Positions 8,674 through 17,583 of a stretch of DNA of 64,000 nucleotides are shown piece by piece. The stretch's first letter is position 1, and each line of letters starts with the position of its first letter. Origin of the DNA: Acinetobacter marinus (lineage in GTDB: Bacteria > Pseudomonadota > Gammaproteobacteria > Pseudomonadales > Moraxellaceae); assembly GCF_900096915.1 (NCBI RefSeq), contig NZ_FMYK01000004.1, forward strand, positions 186,001 through 250,000, written 5' to 3'. The notes under the pieces were generated by a model. The model was not told the DNA's origin. It was given only the letters and a program-made list of their open reading frames with translations, and made no database searches. A program made the translations under genes and the position numbers.

Positions 8674-9852
8674 ATGAAACCGAAGGTAGAGTTTGTGAAT
8701 CCACTTTATCAGTCTTATGCCGATACGCTTGATCAACTCAAGGCGCAGGGTAATTATCGCTTCTTTAAACAGATCGAACGAGATGGACAATTTATTCATC
8801 TGAATGGCAAAAGAATGCTCAATCTTAGCTCAAATGATTATTTGGGTTTGGCGGAAAATGCAGAGTTAAAAGCGGAATTTCTCGATAGCTATCCGATTGC
8901 CAAGCAATATTTTACTAGTTCGTCTTCACGATTACTTACTGGAAATTTTGAAGAATATGAGCAGCTTGAAGAAAATCTTAGTCAAGCCTTTGGGCGATCG
9001 AGTTTGCTGTTTAATAGTGGCTATCACATGAATATCGGCATCTTGCCTGCGCTGTGCGATGCTAAGACTTTGATCATTTCCGATGAACTCATTCACGCCA
9101 GTATCATTGATGGTATTCGACTCAGCAAAGCGCAAAAACAGCGTTATGCGCATCAAAACCTTGCTGAACTTGAGCAATTGCTGATTACGGCGATGGATGA
9201 TGAGGCGATTGATAAAATCATCATCGTCACTGAAAGCGTTTTTAGCATGGACGGTGATATGACCGATTTAAAGCAATTGGTTGCCTTTAAAAAGAAATAT
9301 CCTAAAGTCATGCTCTATGTCGATGAGGCACATGCCATCGGTGTCTATGGCGAGCGTGGTTTGGGCTGTGCAGAAGCGCAGGATTGTATCGCTGAGATTG
9401 ATTTTTTGGTTGGGACATTTGGCAAAGCACTCGCTTCAATTGGTGGTTATTTGATTTGTGATCAAGTGATCCGTGAATTTCTCATTAATAAAATGCGCTC
9501 ACTGATCTTCTCCACAGCGCAAGCGCCGATCAATATGGCGTGGACGAATTTTATTTTTCAGCGCATGATGCGCATGTCTGAACGACGTAAAAATCTGTTA
9601 AATATCAGTGAAAAACTGAAAAGTGAAGTCGTCAATCGTGGGTTAAGCTGTCCAACGCAAAGTCATATCATTCCTGTGATCTATGGTGAAAACCAAACCG
9701 CCGTGGATAAGGCGATGCAGATGCAAGATGCAGGATTCTATGTACTCCCAATCCGTCCGCCGACGGTGGCAAAAGGTACGGCAAGGGTACGGATTTGTTT
9801 ACATGCGGATTTGCAGTGGTTGCAACTTGAAGCACTTTTAGGAAAATTATAA
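8674..9852 (+). CDS. bioF: 8-amino-7-oxononanoate synthase
   Basis: PLP enzyme condensing pimeloyl-thioester with L-alanine in biotin synthesis. 392 aa. The alpha-oxoamine synthase marks are present: NLSSNDYLGLAEN, SRLLTGNFEEYEQLE, the cofactor-binding DEAHAIGVYGERGLG and the Schiff-base Lys in VGTFGKALASIGGY. The start is the ATG at 8674, MKPKVEFVNPLYQSYADTL. The stop lies three bases before bioD, so the two are translated from one message; no bioC is interposed. Confidence 0.95.
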   Translation: MKPKVEFVNPLYQSYADTLDQLKAQGNYRFFKQIERDGQFIHLNGKRMLNLSSNDYLGLAENAELKAEFLDSYPIAKQYFTSSSSRLLTGNFEEYEQLEENLSQAFGRSSLLFNSGYHMNIGILPALCDAKTLIISDELIHASIIDGIRLSKAQKQRYAHQNLAELEQLLITAMDDEAIDKIIIVTESVFSMDGDMTDLKQLVAFKKKYPKVMLYVDEAHAIGVYGERGLGCAEAQDCIAEIDFLVGTFGKALASIGGYLICDQVIREFLINKMRSLIFSTAQAPINMAWTNFIFQRMMRMSERRKNLLNISEKLKSEVVNRGLSCPTQSHIIPVIYGENQTAVDKAMQMQDAGFYVLPIRPPTVAKGTARVRICLHADLQWLQLEALLGKL

Positions 9853-9855
9853 GCC

Positions 9856-10506
9856 ATGTTGAATCTGCAAAAAGGCATCTATTTTATCAGTGGTATTGAC
9901 ACCGATATTGGCAAAACTGTGGCAACGGGAATGCTTGCTAGGCAATTGCTTGATCAAGGCGTGTCGATCATCACGCAAAAACTGGTGCAAACAGGCAACG
10001 ATGGATTTTCCGAAGACATCGCCAAACATCGCCAATTGATGCAAAAAGATGATTTTCCTGAAGATGGCGAAGGGCTGACCGCACCGCAAATATTCAAATA
10101 TCCTGCGTCGCCACACCTCGCCACACGCCTTGAAAATACACATTTAGATTTAGAGAAAATTACTTCTGCAACGCAAGTGCTGGCGGAGCGTTATGACGTG
10201 GTTTTGCTCGAAGGCGCAGGTGGTCTGATGGTACCACTGACTACAGATTTGCTCACCATCGACTATGTTGCTCAGCATAATTATCCAATCATCCTTGTTA
10301 CTTCTGGACGTTTGGGGAGTATTAACCATACTTTACTGAGCCTGTATGCGCTCAAGCAGTTTGGTGTGTCGTTTCACAGCATTGTGTTTAATGCTATTCA
10401 CGATGCGCAAGATCAGGTGATTGCACAGGATACACGTCACTATTTACAGCAGAAAATGATTGCGATGTTTCCTCAAGCGCAGTGGATTGAGTTGCCAAAA
10501 CTTTAA
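9856..10506 (+). CDS. bioD: Dethiobiotin synthetase
   Basis: ATP-dependent ring closure of 7,8-diaminononanoate with CO2 to dethiobiotin. 216 aa. The P-loop is at residues 13-21 (GIDTDIGKT), and the second site is VVLLEGAGGLMVPLT. It starts three bases after the bioF stop. bioB and bioC/bioH are not in the window. Confidence 0.95.
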   Translation: MLNLQKGIYFISGIDTDIGKTVATGMLARQLLDQGVSIITQKLVQTGNDGFSEDIAKHRQLMQKDDFPEDGEGLTAPQIFKYPASPHLATRLENTHLDLEKITSATQVLAERYDVVLLEGAGGLMVPLTTDLLTIDYVAQHNYPIILVTSGRLGSINHTLLSLYALKQFGVSFHSIVFNAIHDAQDQVIAQDTRHYLQQKMIAMFPQAQWIELPKL

Positions 10507-10591
10507 CGCAAACTTGGCTGGAATTTTGGTGCAAGCTAAATTTCTTGGTTTAAATGAAATGCTTGTGCTGAAATCCGAGTGATCGCTGAAT

Positions 10592-12301
10592 TTAATGACT
10601 GCTCTGATGGACACGCTCGATATGCGTCAAAATATCTCCAGTGATATTTTTCGCCATTTCTTCTTGGGCAAAATATACCTGACCAATATTTTCTTCACGG
10701 AGTACTTTTGCCTCTTCAACACTTTCCGCACCGACGATGATTTGCAACTGTGGATTGAGTTGTTTGGCAATATTTACAATTTGATGAATGTCCAAAATAT
10801 CCATGGTGCGGAGCACTAGTAGGCGTGCATGCATGATATGTGCTTGGATCAAGACGTTTGGATCGGTCGGCTTGCCTGAGACTGCGGCAATGCCTTTTTC
10901 ACGCAGATTTTCCACCACTTCACGGTTTTGATCGGTGATTACCACTTTGATATTTTGCGCTTGCAATTGATCTGCAATATGGCGACCTGTTGGGGTATAG
11001 CCAACAATTACCACTTGATCCCGCAGGTTACTTTGATCAACTTCATCAGGAAGCATAGCGAGTGGATCGCCACTACGCTCAAGTAAGCGTGCCAAATGTG
11101 AACGCTCACGAATCCAGCGTTGGATCGGTTCCACCGCCGTAAAGATAAATGAATTTAGCGAAATCGAAATCAGTGCGCCAGCCAAGATCAAGTTTTGCGC
11201 TTCAAGGGTAAGTAATTTCAATGCCACGCCAAGCGTTGCGAGGATAAAGGAAAACTCACCGATTTGCGCCAAACTTGCCCCAACTGTCAGTGCGGTGTTG
11301 AGTGGATAGCGGAAGAACAGCACCAGTGCCATTGCTGCAAGGGTTTTACCAATCATGATAATGGCAACTACGGCAAGGATATGTAACGGCTCTTCGATGA
11401 TGATACGAGGGTCAAATAACATCCCCACCGAAACGAAGAATAAAATCGCAAAAATCTCACGTAGCGGTTGGGTTTCTTCTTCGGCACGATGGCTAAAGTC
11501 GGACTCTTTCACCACCATGCCCGCAAAGAATGCACCTAGTGCCATCGATACGCCAAAGATCGCATAAGAGCCGTAGGCAATCGATACCGCAGCCGCAACC
11601 ACCGTCAAAGTGAATAATTCCCGTGAACCCAGCCGTGCCACAAACTGCATGATCAACGGCACAAGGCGCTTGCCGACGATGAGCATAAAGGCGATAAAGC
11701 CTGCGACTTTGAGTAGGGTGATGCCGATGGTTAGCCAAATATTTTGACCACTGTCATCGTTGAGGCTCACCCCACCGAGCAGTACCGCTGTAGCAGGAAG
11801 TAAAACTAAAGCCAAAACCATCACCAAGTCTTCGACCAACAGCCAACCGACGGCGATCTTGCCATTGACTGAGTCCAGTAATCCTCGATCCCCGAGTGCT
11901 TTGAGCAATACCACAGTACTGGCACAGGAAAGACTTAACCCAAACACCAATGCTGAGCCAAATGACCAGCCCCACAGCATGGTCACGCCGATACCAAGCA
12001 GGGTCGCCACAGCGATCTGTAAAATCGCACCAGGGAGTGCAATACGGCGCACCAGCATCAGATCTTTTAAGGAAAAATGCATCCCGACGCCAAACATCAG
12101 AAACATCACACCGAGTTCTGCGAGCTGATTGGCAAGGTGAATATCGCCGACCACCCCAGGAGTATTTGGGCTGATGATAATACCCGCAAAGAGATAGCCA
12201 ATGAGCGGTGGAAGTCGTAGACGTGCAGCGATATAGCCAAAAATCAAAGCCAAGCCAAAACCCACGGCAAGTAAGATAATCAGGTCTACATCATGTGGCA
12301 C
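10592..12301 (-). CDS. ybaL: Kef/YbaL-family cation:proton antiporter with TrkA-N domain
   Basis: Inner-membrane antiporter of the CPA2 family. A GTG at 12301 preceded by GGAG at six bases is the preferred start (569 aa, VPHDVDLIILLAVGFGLALI); the frame is open to 12403 but the extra N-terminus is unlikely. About 12 membrane helices cover residues 5-385, with ELGVMFLMFGVGMHFSLKDL and GWLLVEDLVMVLALVLLPA, which closely resemble E. coli YbaL. A cytoplasmic nucleotide-binding TrkA-N domain follows (about 415-535, VIVGYTPTGRHIADQL). The transported ion is not shown by sequence. Confidence 0.88.
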   Translation of the reverse strand: MPHDVDLIILLAVGFGLALIFGYIAARLRLPPLIGYLFAGIIISPNTPGVVGDIHLANQLAELGVMFLMFGVGMHFSLKDLMLVRRIALPGAILQIAVATLLGIGVTMLWGWSFGSALVFGLSLSCASTVVLLKALGDRGLLDSVNGKIAVGWLLVEDLVMVLALVLLPATAVLLGGVSLNDDSGQNIWLTIGITLLKVAGFIAFMLIVGKRLVPLIMQFVARLGSRELFTLTVVAAAVSIAYGSYAIFGVSMALGAFFAGMVVKESDFSHRAEEETQPLREIFAILFFVSVGMLFDPRIIIEEPLHILAVVAIIMIGKTLAAMALVLFFRYPLNTALTVGASLAQIGEFSFILATLGVALKLLTLEAQNLILAGALISISLNSFIFTAVEPIQRWIRERSHLARLLERSGDPLAMLPDEVDQSNLRDQVVIVGYTPTGRHIADQLQAQNIKVVITDQNREVVENLREKGIAAVSGKPTDPNVLIQAHIMHARLLVLRTMDILDIHQIVNIAKQLNPQLQIIVGAESVEEAKVLREENIGQVYFAQEEMAKNITGDILTHIERVHQSSH

Positions 12302-12413
12302 AGCACGCTCCAAATAATATTGTGAATAGAAATAAATGCTTAAAGAAGATAAAGCATAAATAATGCCAAAAAATATGTTTTTGAAGTATAGCAAACAATG
12401 CAAATTTCAGGCA

Positions 12414-12444
12414 TAAAAAAACGACTCAAGAAGAGTCGTTTTTT
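12414..12444 (-). terminator. Intrinsic terminator after rpmG
   Basis: Stem AACGACTC / GAGTCGTT (12420-12427 and 12433-12440), flanked by A and T runs on both sides, so it can work in both directions. On the minus strand it ends the rpmB-rpmG transcript and separates it from the antiporter gene. Confidence 0.85.
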
Positions 12445-12457
12445 ATCGAGGCTAAAA

Positions 12458-12613
12458 TTATTTAATTTTAGCTTCTTTGAAAATCACGTGTTGACGGATT
12501 TTTGGATCAAATTTTTTGATTTCCATTTTTTCCGGCATAGTACGTTTGTTTTTCGTAGTGGTATAGAAATAACCTGTACCAGCAGTTGAAACTAGGCGAA
12601 TTTTATCACGCAT
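12458..12613 (-). CDS. rpmG: 50S ribosomal protein L33
   Basis: A 51-residue basic ribosomal protein starting MRDKIRLVSTAGTGYFYTT, with the L33 hallmark TTTKNKRTMPEKMEIKKFDP and ending EAKIK. This is the cysteine-free form typical of gammaproteobacteria, so it is not a zinc-regulated paralogue. It follows rpmB by 12 bp; rpmBG is a standard operon. Confidence 0.97.
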   Translation of the reverse strand: MRDKIRLVSTAGTGYFYTTTKNKRTMPEKMEIKKFDPKIRQHVIFKEAKIK

Positions 12614-12625
12614 GGCAATGGCTCC

Positions 12626-12862
12626 TTAGATCTTTTGACCTTGAGCGCGAAGATCAGCAACAACCTTCTCGATGCCCAATTTGTCGATAATACGCATACC
12701 TTTGGTAGAAAGACGAAGACGTACAAAACGCTTCTCAGTTTCTAACCAAAAACGGTGGTGGTGCAGGTTCGGCTCGAACCGGCGCTTGGTTTTGTTGTTT
12801 GCGTGCGAAACGTTGTTACCAACGATTGGACGCTTGCCGGTAACTTGGCAAACCTTAGACAT
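12626..12862 (-). CDS. rpmB: 50S ribosomal protein L28
   Basis: 78 aa, starting MSKVCQVTGKRPIVGNNVSH at the ATG at 12862; the frame is open four codons further but homologous proteins start MSKVCQ. Conserved segments are KTKRRFEPNLHHHRFW and VRLRLSTKGMRIIDK. It is the first gene of rpmBG. Confidence 0.97.
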   Translation of the reverse strand: MSKVCQVTGKRPIVGNNVSHANNKTKRRFEPNLHHHRFWLETEKRFVRLRLSTKGMRIIDKLGIEKVVADLRAQGQKI

Positions 12863-13095
12863 GGTGAACTCCATTGATTAAGCCGAACAATAAATGGTAT
12901 TTGTCAGGCTTGTCAGTAAGTAAAACAGGGTAACTCATTTGTAAGGGGCGTTTTATACCAAATTTCAGGTTAAAACACAAGCACGCCTTCCAAAAATAAG
13001 GCATAAACAATGCGATTCGTTTATGTCTTGATCAATCTTCAAAAAAATGTCATCAAAATAGCTGACGATCGTTTTGAATGTGCCTCGACGTTATT

Positions 13096-14544
13096 TTAAC
13101 GACGAAGCAGAGTATTATACATGATCTTGTGGATCGGTTTGTTAAATGGCGGCAAAATCATCTTAAAGGTGTACAACTTTGGCTTAGACATCATTGAGCG
13201 CTCATGAGAGAAGCTAAAGAAACCTTCTGGGCCATGATATTTACCCATGCCCGATGCACCAACGCCACCAAATGGTAGATCATCTTGGGCAACGTGGGTG
13301 AGCGCTTGGTTATTGCCAAAATGACCTGAATGGGTGTGCTGCGCAACGTATTCTGCACGATCCTTATTATAGTCAAAATAATATAAGGATAACGGGCGTG
13401 GTCGATCATTAATAAAGTCAATCACTTCATCGATGCTATCATATTCAAAAATCGGTAGGATCGGACCAAAGATTTCATGTTGCATCACTTGCATATCAGG
13501 GGTGACATTGGTCAAAAAGGTCGGTGCAATCTTGCGTACATCGGCAAGCGCTTCATGTTTACAGTTAATTTCAATGATTTGTGCACCATGTTGTTGTGCA
13601 TCTTCAAGATAACCCTGTAAACGACGATACTGCTTGTCATTGATAATCGAGGTGTAATCTTGATTATCTCGAATGGTCGGGTACATGTGGTGGACAAATT
13701 TACGGAAGTTTTGAATAAACTCCGCTGTCTTGCCACGTGGTAAAAACAGATAATCAGGCGCAACACAGGTTTGCCCTGCATTCCAGAGTTTGGAGGCAGC
13801 GATGCGCTGCGCAACATCTTTAAGTGGCATGTCATGATGTACGATTGCAGGCGATTTCCCGCCAAGTTCTAGAATCACTGGTACTAAATTATCCGCCGCT
13901 GCACGCATCACGGTTTTACCGACGTCGGTCGAGCCAGTAAAAATCAGTTTATCAAAAGCTAAACGACTAAATGCATCTGAAATCGCACCACCACCATTGA
14001 TCACAGCGACCAGTTCGCGCGGAAACACTTCTGCCAGTGCTTTTTCAAGCAAAGAACCAAACTTTGTCGAGGAACTTGAAATCTTGATCATGGCGTGATT
14101 GCCTGCTGCCAATGCGCAGATCAATGGCCCAACGGATAACAGCAATGGATAATTCCACGGTGCAATAATCCCGATCACCCCAAGCGGTTGATATTCCACC
14201 CATGCTTTGGCAGGGTGGTGGATATGTCCAACTTGACGTTTAGACGGCTTCATCCACTTTTCGAGATGTTTGGAATAATAGCTAATCTGTTCAAGGCAAG
14301 TCAGCACTTCCCCGAGCTTGGTCTCGCCAACGGCACGATTGCCGTAGTCCTGTGAGATTGCTTCTGCCATCTGATCTTGATATTTAATCAAAACCTGACG
14401 CAAATGAGTGAGACGATCTATACGCTCAGCCGCAGTCGGACGCTGATGACGGCGATAGGCGCGCTGCTGGTCTTGCAGTAGATCGTGCATGTGCTGGATT
14501 TTATCCGAGCCTGAACTGTTAAGATTTTTATTAAGGCTGTTCAT
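13096..14544 (-). CDS. NAD(P)-dependent aldehyde dehydrogenase, coniferyl-aldehyde dehydrogenase type
   Basis: Oxidises an aldehyde to the acid; the natural substrate is not shown. 482 aa. The family marks are in order: PLGVIGIIAPWNYPLLL, FTGSTDVGKTVM for cofactor binding, the general base Glu in LELGGKSPA, and the catalytic Cys in NAGQTCVAPDYLF. The length and the C-terminal PFGGVGASGMGKYHGPEGF fit the class 3-like group that includes coniferyl-aldehyde dehydrogenase and membrane-associated fatty-aldehyde dehydrogenases. It is divergent from a TetR regulator, which probably controls it. Confidence 0.9.
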   Translation of the reverse strand: MNSLNKNLNSSGSDKIQHMHDLLQDQQRAYRRHQRPTAAERIDRLTHLRQVLIKYQDQMAEAISQDYGNRAVGETKLGEVLTCLEQISYYSKHLEKWMKPSKRQVGHIHHPAKAWVEYQPLGVIGIIAPWNYPLLLSVGPLICALAAGNHAMIKISSSSTKFGSLLEKALAEVFPRELVAVINGGGAISDAFSRLAFDKLIFTGSTDVGKTVMRAAADNLVPVILELGGKSPAIVHHDMPLKDVAQRIAASKLWNAGQTCVAPDYLFLPRGKTAEFIQNFRKFVHHMYPTIRDNQDYTSIINDKQYRRLQGYLEDAQQHGAQIIEINCKHEALADVRKIAPTFLTNVTPDMQVMQHEIFGPILPIFEYDSIDEVIDFINDRPRPLSLYYFDYNKDRAEYVAQHTHSGHFGNNQALTHVAQDDLPFGGVGASGMGKYHGPEGFFSFSHERSMMSKPKLYTFKMILPPFNKPIHKIMYNTLLRR

Positions 14545-14579
14545 TGCATGGAACCGTTGTGGTTATTCGTTGTGCTATT

Positions 14580-14599
14580 TTTAGAGTAAAAGCTCTAAA
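14580..14599. promoter_or_regulatory. Inverted repeat upstream of aldehyde dehydrogenase (candidate TetR operator)
   Basis: TTTAGAG, six bases, CTCTAAA. It lies 35 bp before the dehydrogenase start and close to where a promoter would be. Size and symmetry fit a TetR-type operator, but no such site is proven. Confidence 0.4.
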
Positions 14600-14737
14600 T
14601 AGTCAAGCAATAATCAAAAAGCTATGCTAGATTGATGTGGTGTTAACGCTTTTTATGTATCGTGTGGCGATGATCATACGGTGCAAATGGGCTTGTGTTA
14701 TATTGCAACACGATGATTTTAAATCTAATTTCAATAT

Positions 14738-14799
14738 GGATTTTAAAATAGGATTTTAAAAGTTAATTTTAAGCACGGATTTTAAAAGCGGATTTTAAA
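14738..14799. repeat. 13-bp tandem repeat, five units, in the divergent TetR/ALDH promoter region
   Basis: GGATTTTAAA occurs exactly at 14738, 14751, 14777 and 14790; at 14764 the register holds TAATTTTAAG. The period is 13 bp. This is the main feature of the 350-bp gap between the divergent dehydrogenase and regulator genes. No gene is seen in the gap. Confidence 0.8.
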
Positions 14800-14895
14800 C
14801 ATAGGTTTTGTGCATCGTGATTGTGGTGTGTGGATCGCATGCGATGAATATTTTAAATGCTCAGCGTGTGCATTAAATCGATAAAGGATGAACGG

Positions 14896-15591
14896 TTGAA
14901 AGTGTCAAAAACCAAGGAAAGAATTTTGCAAACCAGCTTGGCGCTGTTTAATGAACGGGGCGAACGGGCGGTCACCACCAATCATATTGCTTCTGAGCTC
15001 GGCATTAGTCCAGGCAATCTGTATTATCATTATCGCAATAAACAAGAAATCATTCGGGAGTTGTTCGATCAATATCGTCAAGAGACCGTCGATGTGCTCA
15101 ATATGCCAGAAGGGCGAGCCTTAAATAGCAATGATAAAATTCAATATTTTCAATCGTTAAGTAAACAGCTTTGGTCGTATCGTTTTTTACACAGAGATAT
15201 TCACCATTTGATCGAAGCCAATCCTGAATTTCAAAAACTCTATCCGATTTTCGCCAGTCAAGTCATGCAACAAGGGCAAAAGATTTATCAAGGTTTTGTT
15301 GATGTTGGACTGATGGAGATGACACCTGCAGAGATCGAAGCCTTAATAATTAACTTATGGATTGTGCTCACCAATTGGTCAAATTTTCTCTATATGTCGG
15401 GACATTTGACTGATGATAAAAACTCGGAAGCACTGGTATGGCAAGCCTTGCGTCAGATGGTATTTTTGGAAGGACCGTATTTGCGTGGTGAAAGCCGAGA
15501 AACCTATGAGCAGTTATTAGGAAATATTGGCGGTTCAAATTTGTTTGCGGTATTGTCGAATTCACCAACAAAAAGCACAGAATCCGATTAA
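14896..15591 (+). CDS. TetR/AcrR-family transcriptional regulator
   Basis: DNA-binding repressor of 231 aa if read from the TTG at 14896, which has AGGA eight bases before it; the frame is open to 14857 and a GTG at 14902 is also possible. The helix-turn-helix lies near the N-terminus: RAVTTNHIASELGISPGNLYYHY, followed by RNKQEIIRELFDQY. The C-terminal ligand-binding part has SKQLWSYRFLHRDIHHLIEANPEF, a pattern seen in regulators next to aldehyde or fatty-acid genes. It is divergent from the aldehyde dehydrogenase, its likely target. Confidence 0.88.
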   Translation: MKVSKTKERILQTSLALFNERGERAVTTNHIASELGISPGNLYYHYRNKQEIIRELFDQYRQETVDVLNMPEGRALNSNDKIQYFQSLSKQLWSYRFLHRDIHHLIEANPEFQKLYPIFASQVMQQGQKIYQGFVDVGLMEMTPAEIEALIINLWIVLTNWSNFLYMSGHLTDDKNSEALVWQALRQMVFLEGPYLRGESRETYEQLLGNIGGSNLFAVLSNSPTKSTESD

Positions 15592-15671
15592 AAACAACAC
15601 AAAGATGCGGATTTTGACGAGGAATCGGAGTAGACTAGCGGGTTTTTAGCCTGTTGTGATGTAGTGAAGCC

Positions 15672-16538
15672 ATGAATATGTTTACCGAAAATACGGCTCG
15701 CCTGTTGATTAGTTGTGAAGATCGTCCTGGTATTGTGCAAGCAGTATCGAGTTTTCTCTATCATCAGGGCGCCAATATTACCGCTTTGGATCAATATGCG
15801 ACCGAAGCGCAAGGTGGGCAATATTTCATGCGGGTCGAGTTTGAGCTGGATCATTTGGCGACACGACTTGAGACTTTAAGCTCGACTTTTGCCAAAAATG
15901 TGGCTGAAAAATATGACATGCAATGGACGCTCAGCAGTGTCAGCGATGTGAAAAAAGTGGGCATTTTAGTCTCCAAAGTAGACCATGCCTTGCTTGAGTT
16001 GTTATGGCGCCACTCTCGGGGTTCATTACCGTGTGAAATTACCCAAGTGATTTCCAATCATGAAGATTTACGAGACAAAGTGGAACGCTTTGGCATTCCG
16101 TTTCATGTCGTGCCTGTCAATAAAGACAATAAAGTAGAGGCTTATGCCAAGATTGATGAGATGATGCAAGGCAATGATTTATTAGTACTTGCACGTTATA
16201 TGCAAATCTTGAGCGAAGACTTCGTGGCGAAGTGGCCACAGCAAATTATTAATATTCATCACTCTTTCTTGCCTGCCTTTGTCGGTGCCAATCCGTATAA
16301 GCAAGCCTATGAAAAGGGCGTCAAACTGATTGGTGCAACAGCACACTATGTCACAGCCGATCTTGATCAAGGGCCGATCATTGAGCAAGACGTGGAACGT
16401 GTCAGCCATGACTATAATGTCGAGCAATTGCGTGAATTGGGTGAAGATGTCGAGCGTAATGTATTGGCACGCGCGGTACGTTGGCACTTAGAAGACCGTG
16501 TCATTGTAAATGGCAATAAAACCATCGTTTTTGATTAA
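15672..16538 (+). CDS. purU: Formyltetrahydrofolate deformylase
   Basis: Hydrolyses 10-formyl-THF to formate and THF, balancing one-carbon units. 288 aa. An N-terminal ACT domain (ARLLISCEDRPGIVQAVSSF, about residues 8-85) precedes the formyltransferase-like domain with the catalytic set in INIHHSFLPAFVGANPYKQAY and the Asp in TADLDQGPIIEQDV. Length and order match PurU. It is followed by a clear terminator. Confidence 0.96.
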   Translation: MNMFTENTARLLISCEDRPGIVQAVSSFLYHQGANITALDQYATEAQGGQYFMRVEFELDHLATRLETLSSTFAKNVAEKYDMQWTLSSVSDVKKVGILVSKVDHALLELLWRHSRGSLPCEITQVISNHEDLRDKVERFGIPFHVVPVNKDNKVEAYAKIDEMMQGNDLLVLARYMQILSEDFVAKWPQQIINIHHSFLPAFVGANPYKQAYEKGVKLIGATAHYVTADLDQGPIIEQDVERVSHDYNVEQLRELGEDVERNVLARAVRWHLEDRVIVNGNKTIVFD

Positions 16539-16564
16539 AGTTCAATCTTTTGAAGTAGATAAAA

Positions 16565-16589
16565 GACACAGCAGCGGCTGTGTTTTTTT
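16565..16589 (+). terminator. Intrinsic terminator after purU
   Basis: Seven-bp stem ACACAGC / GCTGTGT (16566-16572 and 16577-16583), loop AGCG, then seven T. Confidence 0.88.
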
Positions 16590-16622
16590 ATGAATTGCAA
16601 AAAGGCAATAAAAAAGGTTGAA

Positions 16623-16641
16623 AATGAAAACACTTCTCATT
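16623..16641. promoter_or_regulatory. Candidate Fur box upstream of tonB-exbB-exbD
   Basis: AATGAAAACACTTCTCATT matches 14 of 19 positions of the Fur consensus, with both outer arms AATGA and TCATT perfect and the spacing exact. It lies 125 bp before tonB, in the promoter region of an operon that is iron-regulated in most relatives. Confidence 0.6.
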
Positions 16642-16765
16642 TATTATTGCAGCCACTTCATAGAAGCAACCGATCATGTTGATCGTTTCATGACGTTTTC
16701 AAGGTAATTTCTGTGTTGTTGCTATGAACTTTGAAATCTCACTGACACATATTAGGACATCTTAG

Positions 16766-17536
16766 ATGGGTCAATCTTCACTCACATCTTCTCCCAACTC
16801 CAAAAAGCCAAAAATCATTGCTGCGATCGTGGCGGTGGTGGTTGCGCATACGGGTGTACTTTGGGCGTTATCCCATATGGAGCCTTTGCAGCTTCGACCA
16901 CTTGAGCCAACACCACCTGTAAAGGTCAAGTTCGTTAAAATAGCAGAAAAACCAATACCAGAGCCGATCAAGCCGAAACCTAAGCCTAAGCCAGAACCAA
17001 AACCTGAGCCGAAAAAGGAAAAGCCGAAGCCAAAACAGGTAAAAATCGCTGAAAAAACTCAAGAAGCGCCAAAGAAAAAGGAAAAGGTTCAGCAAACCAA
17101 AAAACAGACTGATCGTACTGAGCAAGAGCAAAACAATACTCAGAAGTTGACGACGACAACGACCACTACCACGACGACTCAACGGACACAACAAACTCAA
17201 ACTGAGCAGAAAAACGATAAGCCTGATGAAAAGCCGAAAGAGAAAGTGGATAACACGCCACGAAACTTAGGTGATGCAGCCAGTGTGGCGTGGAAAAGTA
17301 AGCCGAAGCCACGACTTAAGGCAAAAGATTTAGAGGACGTGACCAACTCGGTGGTGATTATTCGTATTGATGTCGATGAAAAAGGGCGTATCAAAGCACG
17401 GATTAAACAGTCGAGTGGTAGTCCAAAAGTAGATAAAGAAGTGATTCGTGCAGTGCAAGCAGCACGCTTCCAACCTTATACCGAGAATGGTGTTGCAGTC
17501 CCGTTTTTTGCGGAACAACCATTCCAATTACAGTAA
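16766..17536 (+). CDS. tonB: Energy-transducing protein TonB
   Basis: Carries proton-motive energy from ExbBD to outer-membrane receptors for siderophores and other ligands. 256 aa: one membrane helix (about residues 17-36), a long Pro/Lys/Glu-rich rod (EPIKPKPKPKPEPKPEPKK), a run of ten Thr around residue 135, and a C-terminal TonB domain (about 190-256) with VVIIRIDVDEKGRIKARIKQSSG and AARFQPYTENGVAVPFF. It is first of three genes with exbB and exbD behind a candidate Fur box. Confidence 0.95.
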   Translation: MGQSSLTSSPNSKKPKIIAAIVAVVVAHTGVLWALSHMEPLQLRPLEPTPPVKVKFVKIAEKPIPEPIKPKPKPKPEPKPEPKKEKPKPKQVKIAEKTQEAPKKKEKVQQTKKQTDRTEQEQNNTQKLTTTTTTTTTTQRTQQTQTEQKNDKPDEKPKEKVDNTPRNLGDAASVAWKSKPKPRLKAKDLEDVTNSVVIIRIDVDEKGRIKARIKQSSGSPKVDKEVIRAVQAARFQPYTENGVAVPFFAEQPFQLQ

Positions 17537-17583
17537 AACAGCCGCAGGGCTAAAGCAAATTAGTTGAATTTAAGGAGTTCCTC

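Noticed and set aside
8267..8677. 136-aa frame across the end of bioA and the spacer
   Set aside because: It overlaps bioA out of frame, and the rest crosses the hairpin repeat. No family features.
14738..14799. CRISPR array
   Set aside because: The repeats are only 13 bp with almost no spacers and no cas genes are near.
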